DNA of 64,000 bases from Ascidiaceihabitans sp029251465 (GCF_042932805.1 NZ_CP170633.1:4092001-4156000), one strand, 5' to 3'. Positions 9,249-18,304 are shown, counted from the stretch's first letter. The notes: generated by a model not told the origin, from the sequence alone. Numbers and translations: made by a program.

Positions 9249-9821
9249 CTAGCGATTTGCGCCCGGAACCCACAGCACATCTGCTTTGCCGCCATCATTG
9301 GCAATGCGTGCGGCCACAAAGAACCAATCGCTGAGGCGGTTGAGATATTTGATGGCTGCGGGGTTCACGGATTCCAGTGTCGCCAGTTCTACAGAAAGGC
9401 GTTCGGCGCGGCGTGCAACGGTGCGGCACACGTGCAAATGGGCCGACAATTTTGATCCACCCGGCAGAATAAAGCTGCGCAGGGGATCCAGAATTTCGTT
9501 CATCGCGTCGATTTCGTTTTCCAGACGCGTGACTTGGGCGTCGGCCATGCGCAACGGCGGGTATTCGGATTCGGCGTCCTTTTCCATGTCGGGGCGACAC
9601 ATGTCCGCGCCCAGATCGAAGAGGTCGTTTTGAATACGGCTTAGCGCGTCATCAACGGCGTCACCTGCCTCAAGGCGTGCGACCCCGACAAAGCAATTCA
9701 GTTCGTCCGAGGTGCCATAGGCCGTGACCCGCATCGCGTGTTTTGCAACGCGCGTGCCGTTGCCAAGCGCTGTTTCACCAGCATCACCGGTTTTTGTGTA
9801 AATTTTGTTTAAAACAACCAT
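9249..9821 (-). CDS. Cob(I)alamin adenosyltransferase, PduO type
   Basis: This enzyme transfers the adenosyl group of ATP to cob(I)alamin or cob(I)yrinic acid diamide to make the coenzyme form of B12. The 190 residues contain the PduO-type ATP-binding N-terminus TKTGDAGETALGNGTRV, then AYGTSDELNCFVG and the helix motif RTVARRAERLSVELA. The gene begins five bases after a small HIG1-like gene and is probably cotranscribed with it, a pairing common in Rhodobacteraceae. Assignment to the PduO rather than CobA/BtuR type is clear from these motifs. Confidence 0.92.
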   Translation of the reverse strand: MVVLNKIYTKTGDAGETALGNGTRVAKHAMRVTAYGTSDELNCFVGVARLEAGDAVDDALSRIQNDLFDLGADMCRPDMEKDAESEYPPLRMADAQVTRLENEIDAMNEILDPLRSFILPGGSKLSAHLHVCRTVARRAERLSVELATLESVNPAAIKYLNRLSDWFFVAARIANDGGKADVLWVPGANR

Positions 9822-9826
9822 TGTTG

Positions 9827-10030
9827 TTAGCCCCCTTGGCGTTTGAGGTAGACGTAAATCACGATCAGCCCAACAGCGACCGCCTGCCCGATAATCCGGT
9901 AACGCATCAGCCGGTTAGAATTGCTGTGCAATTTTCCACTGCCTTTGCCAAATCCCGTCAGCCCCAAAACGAGGATGCCAACGACAATCAGCACAGCAAT
10001 GACAACTAGGGCAAATAGGGGATCAGACAT
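9827..10030 (-). CDS. HIG1-type twin transmembrane helix small protein
   Basis: A 67-residue membrane protein with two hydrophobic helices, about residues 4-24 and 45-63, and the connecting sequence NRLMRYRIIGQAVAV that is typical of the HIG1 domain. Mitochondrial HIG1 proteins attach to respiratory complexes III and IV; the bacterial role is not established. The frame is open to 10105, but the ATG at 10030 has GGAAAG upstream and removes an N-terminal tail that has no family resemblance. It lies upstream of the adenosyltransferase gene on the same strand. Confidence 0.85.
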   Translation of the reverse strand: MSDPLFALVVIAVLIVVGILVLGLTGFGKGSGKLHSNSNRLMRYRIIGQAVAVGLIVIYVYLKRQGG

Positions 10031-10105
10031 GAATTCAGGCTTTCCGTTGCGCGTTTGGCTTTGATGTAGAGGGCGCGCGCGCAAAAGCGAAGGAATTTTA
10101 TCCAA

Positions 10106-10933
10106 TTAGCGCGACAGCACCCAATCTAGGGCCCGTGTTGGCAGCAAACGGCGCAGCGTGGCCATCAGATATGTCGGAGTCGTGACGAAATAGCGCGGGC
10201 GCGGGCGTTTGGATTCAAGCGCGTGCACCAGTTTTTTCACCACCGCTTCGGGCGGTAGTTCAAACGTGTCTGGTCCGCTGGAATGGTACAACCGCTGACG
10301 CAGTTCGGTCTTGTACTGTTCGGCGCGTGGGGCGTTTTCCCAGTCGATCCAGCGTTCAAAATGCGGGATAGAATTGACGCGGATTTTTGAGGTCACAGGA
10401 CCTGGTTCGATCAAAATGATCTTGATGTCAGTGTCACGCATTTCGATGCGTAACGTGTCTGTTAGGCCTTCGAGCGCGAATTTTGTGGAATTATACGCCC
10501 CGCGCCACGGCATCGTCACAAACCCAAGCACCGAGGAGCATTGGACAATTCGTCCGTAACCTTGGGCGCGCATGACCGGCAACAGACAGCGCGTCAGTTC
10601 GTGCCAGCCAAAGAAATTCGATTCGAAAATCGAGCGCAACGCGTCTGTTGGCATGTCCTCGACTGCACCCGGAATTGCGTGGGCACCGTTGTTAAACAGC
10701 GCATCCAGCGTCCCGCCTGTGGTCTCAAGGACTTCGTTCAGGCCGCTGTGAATGCTGGCCGTGTCGGTGTAATCGATGCGCGGACTGTCAAAACCCATGG
10801 CGCGCAGGCGGTCGCAATCGACTTGCTGCTTGCACGATGCAAACACCCGCCAGCCGCGTTCACGCAACCCCATGGCCGAGGCGAGGCCAATTCCCGAAGA
10901 GCATCCGGTGATCAAAATTGATTTTTGGGTCAT
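10106..10933 (-). CDS. Short-chain dehydrogenase/reductase (SDR)
   Basis: An NAD(P)-dependent oxidoreductase of 275 residues. The cofactor loop TGCSSGIG is at the N-terminus, NNGAH replaces the usual NNAG motif, and the catalytic YNSTKFALEG contains the Tyr-x3-Lys pair. It resembles the classical SDRs annotated as retinol- or 3-oxoacyl-dehydrogenase-like, but the substrate cannot be deduced. It lies 76 bases from the HIG1 gene start and may be its own transcription unit. Confidence 0.85.
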   Translation of the reverse strand: MTQKSILITGCSSGIGLASAMGLRERGWRVFASCKQQVDCDRLRAMGFDSPRIDYTDTASIHSGLNEVLETTGGTLDALFNNGAHAIPGAVEDMPTDALRSIFESNFFGWHELTRCLLPVMRAQGYGRIVQCSSVLGFVTMPWRGAYNSTKFALEGLTDTLRIEMRDTDIKIILIEPGPVTSKIRVNSIPHFERWIDWENAPRAEQYKTELRQRLYHSSGPDTFELPPEAVVKKLVHALESKRPRPRYFVTTPTYLMATLRRLLPTRALDWVLSR

Positions 10934-10987
10934 ACACGCATTTCTAAAATGAAGTCAGCGTACACCATAGGCTGAATCTGGTTGCTC

Positions 10988-11587
10988 TCAACTCTCGTTC
11001 AGTAGGAAATCGGCCAACCAGCCTTCAGAGCCACCGTCAACGGGGCGCATTTTGACCCAACCCTGACCTGGGTCAGACAGGATTTCGACCGCTTGGCCTT
11101 TGACCATGCGGCTCACGACGTCATAGTTGGTGCCCGGACCACCGCGTACATTCACGCGGTTGCCTGAAATTGTACGAATGATCGCTTGGGTTTCAGCCTC
11201 AAGCGAGGTTTGAACAGCGGCCACTGTCGGTTGGTCGCTGGCCGCGATCAGGCTTGGCAGAATGATCTTCGGGGCTTGGTCGTCCGCGCCTGTCACATCT
11301 GCTGTCACAGACGGCGTCAAGGTCGCGCTGACGCGCGTGTCGTTGGATGTCGTTTCAAGTGAGGCCAAGGTCACAACGTTGCGGGTCACTTCACCTGCGT
11401 CCAGCTTTGCTTCGGCGATCACAACTGGCGTGTCGACTGGGACGTTGGCCAGTTGAGTTTCCGCAATCGCAGGGGCTGCGTCAACGCGGCTGATGCGCAG
11501 GGCATTTGGATCGAAATCAGCGCCATCGCTCATTTCATAAAATGCAAAGCCAAGCAGGCCAAAGGTAATCAGGATAAACGATTTCAT
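10988..11587 (-). CDS. SH3 domain protein with N-terminal membrane anchor
   Basis: A 199-residue exported or anchored protein. Residues 1-18 form a hydrophobic signal or anchor (MKSFILITFGLLGFAFYEM). The middle, about residues 20-130, is low in complexity and rich in Ala, Thr and Val. The C-terminus is a bacterial SH3 (SH3b) domain: NRVNVRGGPGTNYDVVSRM and a tail ending GSEGWLADFLLNE. Such domains often bind peptidoglycan. The start at 11587 is chosen over 11608 because the signal sequence begins there. Confidence 0.82.
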   Translation of the reverse strand: MKSFILITFGLLGFAFYEMSDGADFDPNALRISRVDAAPAIAETQLANVPVDTPVVIAEAKLDAGEVTRNVVTLASLETTSNDTRVSATLTPSVTADVTGADDQAPKIILPSLIAASDQPTVAAVQTSLEAETQAIIRTISGNRVNVRGGPGTNYDVVSRMVKGQAVEILSDPGQGWVKMRPVDGGSEGWLADFLLNES

Positions 11588-11817
11588 AACAGTGACCCCC
11601 CAGATCACAAACTCTTCACGACTCTTGCGAGTCGGTAGAAGCTAACACATTCAGAGGTCACGTTCAGGGGCAAGGTCACGAATTTTTCCCCGTAAGCGGC
11701 ACACGTGGCTTGGATGCAACGTCGATGCGCGGGCATTTCGGCGCGATGGTGCAAAAGCCGAGCATAAGGCGCGATTGCCGTCTTGTTCGTTTTGCGCCAC
11801 GCGGCTACACACCATCT

Positions 11818-14127
11818 ATGGCTGACACTACAGATACCCCCAACATGGACCTAAGCGAACCGCTGCGCCGCGCGTTGGGTGATCGGTATCTGACCTATGC
11901 CCTGTCTACAATTATGCACCGTGCCCTGCCGGATGCGCGCGATGGGCTAAAACCTGTGCACCGTCGTATTTTGTTTGCGATGCGCGAATTGCGATTGGCG
12001 TCAAACGGCGGGTTCCGTAAATCGGCCAAGATTTCCGGCGACGTGATGGGCAACTATCACCCGCATGGGGACGCTGCGATTTACGACGCGATGGCGCGTT
12101 TGGCCCAAGATTTCAACGTGCGCTATCCGTTGGTCGATGGCCAAGGTAACTTTGGCAACATCGACGGCGATAACCCTGCTGCCTCGCGTTACACTGAGGC
12201 GCGCATGACGGCTGTGGCCGAGGCGATGCTTGAGGGGCTGAATGAAAACGCCGTTGATTTTCGCGAAAACTACGATGGCACGCTGACAGAACCTGTCGTG
12301 TTGCCGGCGCAGTTCCCGAACCTGTTGGCCAATGGATCTACGGGTATCGCCGTGGGAATGGCGACGAACATTCCGCCGCACAACATTGCCGAACTGTGCG
12401 ATGCCTGCATCCACATGATCAAAGTACCGGATGTGCGTGATGATACGCTGCTGAACTATGTGCCGGGCCCGGATTTTCCGACCGGTGGTATCATTGTTGA
12501 AAGCCCTGAAAATATCGCGACGGCCTACCGCACCGGTAAGGGTGGGTTCCGTCTGCGCTGTCGTTACGAGATCGAAGATTTGGGCCGTGGCCAGTGGCAG
12601 ATTGTTGTCACGGAAATCCCCTATCAGGTTCAGAAATCCAAGCTGATCGAAAAGATCGCGGAACTGATCCAGACCAAAAAGATCCCGATTCTGGGTGACG
12701 TGCGCGACGAATCTGCTGATGATATCCGTTTGGTGCTGGAACCGCGTTCCAAAAACGTCGACCCCGATGTGCTGATGGGCATGATGTATCGCAACTCTGA
12801 TCTTGAGGTGCGGTTTTCGCTGAACATGAACGTGCTGATCGACGGTTTGACGCCCAAGGTTTGCTCGATGAAGGAAGTGCTGCGTGCCTTTCTTGATCAC
12901 CGCCGCGAAGTTCTAATCCGCCGGTCCACGCACCGCATGGAAAAGATCGACCACCGTCTGGAAGTGCTCGAAGGCTTCATCGTCGCCTTCCTGAACCTTG
13001 ACCGCGTAATCGACATTATCCGTTACGACGACGACCCCAAGGCAGGGTTGATGCGCGAAGACTGGTCCAAGGATCACGTGCGGGCCATGAACGAGGCAGA
13101 CTATGTTTCGCCTGGGCCGTCGGATGGTGAATTGTCCGAGGTGCAGGCCGATGCGATCCTGAACATGCGTTTGCGGTCGTTGCGTCGTCTTGAAGAAATC
13201 GAATTGCTGCGCGAACAATCCGCCTTGATGGAGGAACGCGCCGGCCTAGAGGATTTGCTGGAAAGCGATGACATCCAGTGGGACAGCATCACGGCACAGC
13301 TAAAAGAAACCAAAAAGAAATTTGGCAAAGACTGGGTGATCGACGACGTCAATCGCGGTCAACGCCTGACGACTTTTGCTGAAGCTGGCGAAGTTGCCGA
13401 CGTGCCGCTTGAGGCGATGATCGACCGCGAACCGATTACGGTTGTGTGTAGCCAGATGGGCTGGATCCGCGCGATGACGGGCCACATCGATTTGACCCGC
13501 GAGCTGAAATTTAAAGACGGCGACGGGCCTCGGTTTACCTTCCATGCGGAAACCACCGATCGCCTGTTGGTCTTTGGTGCGAATGGTCGTTTCTACACGA
13601 TGAGCGCGTCGAACCTGCCCGGTGGGCGGGGCATGGGTGAACCGCTGCGCCTGATGGTCGATCTGCCGAACGAGGCTGAAATCCTCGACATTTTCATCCA
13701 CAAGCCCGAGCGTCGACTGTTGGTCGCGTCCTCGGCGGGGGATGGATTTGTTGTGCCTGAATCCGACGTTGTGGCGCAAACCCGTACCGGCAAACAGGTG
13801 CTGAATGTGCGCGGCGAAACCCGTGCGCTGGTGTGCAAACCCGTGCGGGGCGATTTTGTTGCCGTTGTCGGCGAGAACCGCAAAGTGCTGTTGTTCCCAC
13901 TGGAAGAGCTGCCTGAGCTGGGTCGCGGCAAAGGTGTGCGTTTGCAAAAGTACAAAGACGGCGGGCTGTCGGATGCAACCACGTTTGTGCGCGAACTAGG
14001 CCTTAGCTGGCTTGACCCCGCAGGCCGTACCCGCACCGAAACTGCGCTGGACGAATGGACTGGAAAACGGGCAGGAACCGGCCGCATGGCCCCGCGCGGC
14101 TTTCCGCGGGACAACAAGTTTAACTAG
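11818..14127 (+). CDS. parC: DNA topoisomerase IV subunit A
   Basis: ParC is the DNA-cleaving subunit of topoisomerase IV, which decatenates daughter chromosomes. The 769 residues start MADTTDTPNMDLSEPLRRAL. The breakage-reunion domain has the active-site tyrosine in AASRYTEARM, and the beta-propeller C-terminal domain covers about residues 510-740. No GyrA box is seen, and the length is shorter than GyrA. The quinolone-region sequence reads HPHGDAAIYDAM, with Ala at the position of the usual serine. The open frame to 11710 upstream has no family resemblance. The 3' end overlaps the convergent P450 gene by four bases. Confidence 0.93.
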   Translation: MADTTDTPNMDLSEPLRRALGDRYLTYALSTIMHRALPDARDGLKPVHRRILFAMRELRLASNGGFRKSAKISGDVMGNYHPHGDAAIYDAMARLAQDFNVRYPLVDGQGNFGNIDGDNPAASRYTEARMTAVAEAMLEGLNENAVDFRENYDGTLTEPVVLPAQFPNLLANGSTGIAVGMATNIPPHNIAELCDACIHMIKVPDVRDDTLLNYVPGPDFPTGGIIVESPENIATAYRTGKGGFRLRCRYEIEDLGRGQWQIVVTEIPYQVQKSKLIEKIAELIQTKKIPILGDVRDESADDIRLVLEPRSKNVDPDVLMGMMYRNSDLEVRFSLNMNVLIDGLTPKVCSMKEVLRAFLDHRREVLIRRSTHRMEKIDHRLEVLEGFIVAFLNLDRVIDIIRYDDDPKAGLMREDWSKDHVRAMNEADYVSPGPSDGELSEVQADAILNMRLRSLRRLEEIELLREQSALMEERAGLEDLLESDDIQWDSITAQLKETKKKFGKDWVIDDVNRGQRLTTFAEAGEVADVPLEAMIDREPITVVCSQMGWIRAMTGHIDLTRELKFKDGDGPRFTFHAETTDRLLVFGANGRFYTMSASNLPGGRGMGEPLRLMVDLPNEAEILDIFIHKPERRLLVASSAGDGFVVPESDVVAQTRTGKQVLNVRGETRALVCKPVRGDFVAVVGENRKVLLFPLEELPELGRGKGVRLQKYKDGGLSDATTFVRELGLSWLDPAGRTRTETALDEWTGKRAGTGRMAPRGFPRDNKFN

Positions 14128-15488
14128 ACCGGTTCTGCCGTTAACCAGACGCCGCCCTGAGGGCGTAGGGTCAGGATCATCACCGGTTCAGGATCACGTC
14201 CTTTGACCGGTTTGAATTTGAATTTTGACAGCATGGTCGCCAAAATAATCACGGCTTCTTGCAGGGCGAATGACGCGCCGATGCAGATGCGTGGCCCGTC
14301 GCCAAACGGCAAATAGGCGTAGCGCGGAATGGCTTTGCGATCCTCGAACCGTTCCGGTCGGAACGCATCAGGATCATCCCACAGCAATTCATTGCGGTGC
14401 AGCGCGTAGATCGGAATGATAACCGTGTCGCCCTTTTTGATCTCGCGTTCGCACAGGGTATCGTTCTTCATCGCGGTGCGAGACACGACACCAGCGGGCG
14501 GATAGAGGCGCAGGGCTTCGTCGACGATCTGGCGGATGAAAGGCAGGTTTTCGACGTCATCGCCGGTGGCCACACGGCCTTGCAAAACCGATTGCGCCTC
14601 TGTGCGCGCACGGGTTTGGGCGTCTTGATCAAAGGCCATCAGGTACATCGACCAGGCCAAAGTTAGGGCAGTGGTTTCGTGACCGGCAACGATGAAGGTC
14701 AGCAGATTGTCACGCAATTCAGCCGTGTTCATCTTGCGTTTTGTCTTGGGGTCAACGCCCGCCAACAGCAGATCGAGCAGGTCAGGGACCCCCTCGTGTC
14801 CACGTGCTGCGCGGGCATCAATCGCGCCGTCGGCCATTGCCTTCATTTCTTTGAGCGCCTTGCCTGACATGATCCGACCGGGGCGCGGAACCCAATCAGG
14901 AGCCCCCAGAATGTCAAAAAGAGAAATCTTGCCAGCCTCGGCCAAATAGTCATCGATTGCGTTGTGTACCCCGTCGCGATCAAAAGTATCACCACCCGAA
15001 AACGTGACATCAGCGATCACATCAAAGGTCGTGGTGACCATTTCATCCAGCAGATTTACCGCCCGCGGTCCTGCATCGTTGATACGCTGGGCCGCGCGTT
15101 CTGCGGCACTGGTCATGATGGGCGCGAGATTCAGCATGTTGCGATGGGTGAACACGGGCGAGGCCGCACGCCGTTGCCAGCGCCAATGCGCACCTTCGGC
15201 CAGAAACAAGGATTCGCCAATCGCAGGCTTCAAAAGGTTCTTTGTGACCAAAGACTTGGGGTAGTCGTCGACCTTATCAAGCAGCATCTCGCGGATGGTG
15301 GCGGGGTCCATGACCATATGCCACCGCTTGCCGGTTTTGCCTGATACCATTGGCTGTTTCGTGGCGATATCGGGGATGATGCTGAGCACATTCTTACGGG
15401 CTTCGTTCAGGCTTTTGAAGATGCCCCAAGGTTCGCGTACCAATGGCACTCGCACAGGTAGGGTGTTTGGCAGAACAGTGTCAGGCAT
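14124..15488 (-). CDS. Cytochrome P450
   Basis: A 454-residue soluble P450 monooxygenase. Visible landmarks are the I-helix oxygen-binding motif AGHETTALTLAW, the ExxR motif in EALRLYPPAG, the PERF-type block FRPERFED, and the heme loop FGDGPRICIGASFALQE with the cysteine ligand. No membrane anchor is present. The ATG at 15488 follows the family start better than the open frame to 15557. No ferredoxin or reductase gene is adjacent, so redox partners must be elsewhere. The substrate is unknown; fatty-acid-type hydroxylation is one possibility. Confidence 0.92.
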   Translation of the reverse strand: MPDTVLPNTLPVRVPLVREPWGIFKSLNEARKNVLSIIPDIATKQPMVSGKTGKRWHMVMDPATIREMLLDKVDDYPKSLVTKNLLKPAIGESLFLAEGAHWRWQRRAASPVFTHRNMLNLAPIMTSAAERAAQRINDAGPRAVNLLDEMVTTTFDVIADVTFSGGDTFDRDGVHNAIDDYLAEAGKISLFDILGAPDWVPRPGRIMSGKALKEMKAMADGAIDARAARGHEGVPDLLDLLLAGVDPKTKRKMNTAELRDNLLTFIVAGHETTALTLAWSMYLMAFDQDAQTRARTEAQSVLQGRVATGDDVENLPFIRQIVDEALRLYPPAGVVSRTAMKNDTLCEREIKKGDTVIIPIYALHRNELLWDDPDAFRPERFEDRKAIPRYAYLPFGDGPRICIGASFALQEAVIILATMLSKFKFKPVKGRDPEPVMILTLRPQGGVWLTAEPV

Positions 15489-15614
15489 CGCGTCGCTCCT
15501 GTTTGTATACCTGATGATATAAGTGCCGCACCGGTTCTGACAATCGCCTGCGGCCAATTGCGCAAATGTCCGACCTCGGGTATCGCGGTTATCGTACCAT
15601 TGGGGAGTGTGCGG

Positions 15615-16163
15615 ATGCTGCGTTGGATTGCTGGTGTTTTGTTGGTTCTAAGTGTCGCGGCCTGTAACGGGGCGGCGGATTTAACGGACGCGCCTGTGCC
15701 GCTTGGTGACTTTAATCTTGTGCACAACATCGTTGTGGCCCCAAAGGCTGTCAAAGGTGGGCCGCTGAGCCGCAAGGTTAGCAAAGATGAATTGTCCGCC
15801 GCGATGAAGGCCGCAATTGCAGAACGGTTTGACCGGTATGATGGCAGCAAACGTTACCATTTCGGCGTGAGTGTCGAAGGCTACGTTCTTGCGCAGCCCG
15901 GTGTGCCATTGGTTTTGTCGCCCAAATCAATCCTGATCATCAACCTCACGGTTTGGGATGATGCGGCAGGTAAAAAGATGAACGACGAGCCGCACCAGAT
16001 TACTGTGCTTGAGTCGTTTGGCAGCGGGACACTTGTGGGGTCTGGCTATACGATGTCCGCCCAAGAGCAGCTGAAAAACCTGTCCCAGAATGCGGCCAAA
16101 GCAATTGAACGCTATTTGGTCAAGCAGCAAAAAGAACAAGGATGGTTTGGCGGCGTCCAGTAA
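15615..16163 (+). CDS. Putative lipoprotein upstream of tuf1
   Basis: A 182-residue protein of unknown function. A signal peptide ends in a lipobox, LSVAAC, so the cysteine is probably lipidated. The mature part has no domain I recognise; it contains VAPKAVKGGPLSRKVSKDEL and a C-terminal helix rich in Lys and Gln. GGGGAG at 15602-15607 supports the ATG at 15615 over the upstream open frame from 15558. It is located 167 bases before tuf1, and another small lipoprotein of the same length precedes tuf2. Confidence 0.7.
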   Translation: MLRWIAGVLLVLSVAACNGAADLTDAPVPLGDFNLVHNIVVAPKAVKGGPLSRKVSKDELSAAMKAAIAERFDRYDGSKRYHFGVSVEGYVLAQPGVPLVLSPKSILIINLTVWDDAAGKKMNDEPHQITVLESFGSGTLVGSGYTMSAQEQLKNLSQNAAKAIERYLVKQQKEQGWFGGVQ

Positions 16164-16240
16164 CGCCCTCAAATCACGCAGATTTCTGCGTATAACCGCG
16201 TCATGTAGGTGACAGGCGCGCATCAAGCGTCAAGAGGTGC

Positions 16241-16269
16241 TTGATTTATGTCCCGAATGGCAATAAATC
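16241..16269 (+). promoter_or_regulatory. Putative sigma70 promoter for tuf1
   Basis: TTGATT at 16241-16246 and TAAATC at 16264-16269 are separated by 17 bases, about 60 bases before the tuf1 start. A 7-base inverted repeat, ATCAAGC at 16222-16228 and GCTTGAT at 16239-16245, overlaps the -35 box and might be an operator. Confidence 0.5.
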
Positions 16270-16325
16270 GCGCGGCAGATGAACTTCGGGCCGCAGCGTG
16301 CGGTCCCTCAATCAAAGGGCGCCTG

Positions 16326-17505
16326 CATCATGGCTAAGGAAAAGTTTGAACGTAATAAACCGCACGTTAACATCGGCACGATTGGCCACGTTGACCACGG
16401 TAAAACGACGCTGACGGCGGCGATCACCAAGTATTTTGGCGATTTCCAAGCGTATGACCAGATTGACGGCGCGCCCGAAGAAAAAGCGCGTGGGATCACG
16501 ATCTCTACCGCACACGTTGAGTATGAGACGGAAAACCGTCACTACGCCCACGTTGATTGCCCTGGCCACGCGGACTACGTGAAAAACATGATCACCGGTG
16601 CTGCCCAAATGGACGGCGCGATCCTGGTTGTGAACGCGGCTGACGGCCCGATGCCACAAACGCGTGAGCACATCTTGTTGGGTCGCCAAGTTGGCATCCC
16701 GCACATGGTTGTTTACATGAACAAAGTTGACCAAGTTGACGACGAAGAGTTGTTGGAATTGGTTGAAATGGAAATCCGTGAGTTGCTCAGCAAATACGAA
16801 TATCCTGGCGACGACATTCCGGTCATTCCTGGTTCTGCTTTGGCAGCCATGGAAGGTCGCGATGAAGCGATTGGCGAAAACTCGATCCGCGCTTTGATGG
16901 CCGCGGTTGACGATTACATCCCGACACCAGAGCGCGCTGTTGACCAGCCGTTCCTGATGCCGGTCGAAGATGTATTCTCGATCTCTGGTCGTGGTACGGT
17001 TGTGACTGGTCGCGTTGAGCGCGGCGTGATCAACGTTGGCGAAGAGATTGAAATCGTTGGTATTCGTGACACGAAAAAGACAACTTGCACGGGCGTAGAA
17101 ATGTTCCGCAAGCTGCTCGATTCCGGCCAAGCGGGCGACAACATTGGTGCATTGTTGCGCGGTGTTGACCGTGAAGGCGTTGAGCGCGGTCAAGTTTTGT
17201 GCAAGCCGGGTTCGGTTAAGCCACACACGAAATTCGAAGCCGAAGCGTACATCTTGAGCAAAGAAGAAGGTGGCCGTCACACGCCATTCTTCGCGAACTA
17301 CCGTCCACAGTTTTACTTCCGCACAACGGACGTAACGGGCACAGTTCAGCTTCCAGAAGGCACGGAAATGGTAATGCCGGGCGACAACTTGAAGTTCGAC
17401 GTTGAACTGATCGCTCCAGTCGCCATGGAGCAAGGCCTGCGCTTTGCGATCCGCGAAGGTGGCCGCACAGTCGGTGCCGGCGTGGTGTCCAAAATCACTG
17501 AGTAA
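16326..17505. repeat. tuf repeat, copy 1
   Basis: By eye this 1180-base stretch reads identically to 48900-50079. Identity begins four bases before the ATG (CATC) and ends exactly at the TAA stop; the flanks differ completely. It is a gene duplication kept identical, most likely by gene conversion, not a mobile element. Confidence 0.9.
16330..17505 (+). CDS. tuf: Elongation factor Tu (copy 1)
   Basis: EF-Tu carries aminoacyl-tRNA to the ribosome as a GTP complex. The 391 residues contain the P-loop GHVDHGKTT, switch II DCPGHADYVK, and the MNKVDQVDD guanine-specificity region, then beta-barrel domains 2 and 3. The protein is identical to the second copy at 48904-50079. The start MAKEKFERNK is used; the longer open frame from 16279 is not family-like. 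It is probably transcribed alone, between the promoter at 16241 and the terminator at 17612. Confidence 0.97.
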   Translation: MAKEKFERNKPHVNIGTIGHVDHGKTTLTAAITKYFGDFQAYDQIDGAPEEKARGITISTAHVEYETENRHYAHVDCPGHADYVKNMITGAAQMDGAILVVNAADGPMPQTREHILLGRQVGIPHMVVYMNKVDQVDDEELLELVEMEIRELLSKYEYPGDDIPVIPGSALAAMEGRDEAIGENSIRALMAAVDDYIPTPERAVDQPFLMPVEDVFSISGRGTVVTGRVERGVINVGEEIEIVGIRDTKKTTCTGVEMFRKLLDSGQAGDNIGALLRGVDREGVERGQVLCKPGSVKPHTKFEAEAYILSKEEGGRHTPFFANYRPQFYFRTTDVTGTVQLPEGTEMVMPGDNLKFDVELIAPVAMEQGLRFAIREGGRTVGAGVVSKITE

Positions 17506-17523
17506 CAACGCCTAGCGTTGTTA
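17503..17523 (+). repeat. Hairpin overlapping the tuf1 stop codon
   Basis: A perfect 9-base inverted repeat, TAACAACGC and GCGTTGTTA with loop CTA, begins at the TAA stop codon itself. No T-run follows. It is absent after tuf2, where the sequence diverges immediately past the stop. Confidence 0.7.
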
Positions 17524-17611
17524 CCGGTGCGACGCCTTGTGGCAGTGGCTTTTCCCTCTTGAGGAAAAGGTCACGAGAGCAAGGGTCGGAACACAGGTTG
17601 TTATGAAATAC

Positions 17612-17643
17612 AAAAGGCCGCAGCACACCGCTGCGGCCTTTTG
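17612..17643 (+). terminator. Rho-independent terminator after tuf1
   Basis: Arms AAAAGGCCGCAG and CTGCGGCCTTTT flank a short loop, ending in a T-rich TTTTGCTTT. It closes the tuf1 unit about 107 bases after its stop codon. Confidence 0.85.
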
Positions 17644-17715
17644 CTTTGCTGAAACATCACACCTGTTTGACCCAAAGCCACTGACATTAGCTTTTGATTG
17701 CGATAAGCTCGCTTC

Positions 17716-18252
17716 ATGAGAGCATTCCTAACCATTCCCGCCGTCGTATTTTCCCTGTTTCTGCTGTTGCCGAACCTTGTCTTGGCAGCAGATGCTGACC
17801 GTTTTGCGGGCACTTACGTTGGCCAGGCCGAAACCGTTTTGGACGGCGAAACCAAGGGTCGCGATCTAAAAGCGTCAATTGAGTTGACCGATGATGGTTT
17901 CAACCTGAGTTGGACGTCGATTTCTTACCAAGCTGATGGGGACGTCAAGAAAAGCACGTACAAAGTCGAATTTGTACCGAGCCAACGGGATCATATCTTT
18001 GGCTCTGCGATGAAAACAAATATGTTTGGCAAACAAGTTCCGCTGGATCCGCTGAAAGGCGAGCCTTTCATTTGGTCGCGGTTTGAGGGCGACACGTTCT
18101 CTGTTTTTTCCCTTTTTATCAATGAAATGGGTGACTACGAATTACAAGAATATCACCGGACTCTTCGTGATGGCGGATTGGATTTGTTGTTTCGACGGGT
18201 CAGCAACGGGGTGCCACAAAAAGAGATCACCGCGTTTATGGCGCGCCAGTGA
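17716..18252 (+). CDS. Hypothetical exported protein
   Basis: A 178-residue protein with a clear Sec signal peptide: MRAFLTIPAVVFSLFLLLP followed by a likely cleavage site at VLAADA, about residue 25. The mature part is predicted to be rich in beta strands (FAGTYVGQAETV, SIELTDDGFNLSW, RFEGDTFSVFSLF), suggesting a small periplasmic beta-barrel or lipocalin-like fold, but I recognise no family. It follows the tuf1 terminator and precedes the acetyltransferase gene by 52 bases, so the two may be cotranscribed. Confidence 0.7.
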   Translation: MRAFLTIPAVVFSLFLLLPNLVLAADADRFAGTYVGQAETVLDGETKGRDLKASIELTDDGFNLSWTSISYQADGDVKKSTYKVEFVPSQRDHIFGSAMKTNMFGKQVPLDPLKGEPFIWSRFEGDTFSVFSLFINEMGDYELQEYHRTLRDGGLDLLFRRVSNGVPQKEITAFMARQ

Positions 18253-18304
18253 CAGGATAATCCTGCCTAAGGTGGTCGCCCTAGAGCTCTCACAGGACTA
18301 ACAC

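Noticed and set aside
10541..10921. A 126-codon plus-strand frame opposite the SDR gene
   Set aside because: It is a shadow of the SDR gene, which has clear Rossmann and Tyr-x3-Lys motifs on the other strand.
11710..11817. N-terminal extension of ParC
   Set aside because: The 36 extra residues before MADTTDTPNMDLSEPLRRAL are basic and unlike any ParC start; the shorter form matches the family.
11818..14127. Gyrase subunit A instead of ParC
   Set aside because: The length (769) is that of ParC, there is no GyrA box, and the C-terminal domain is short.
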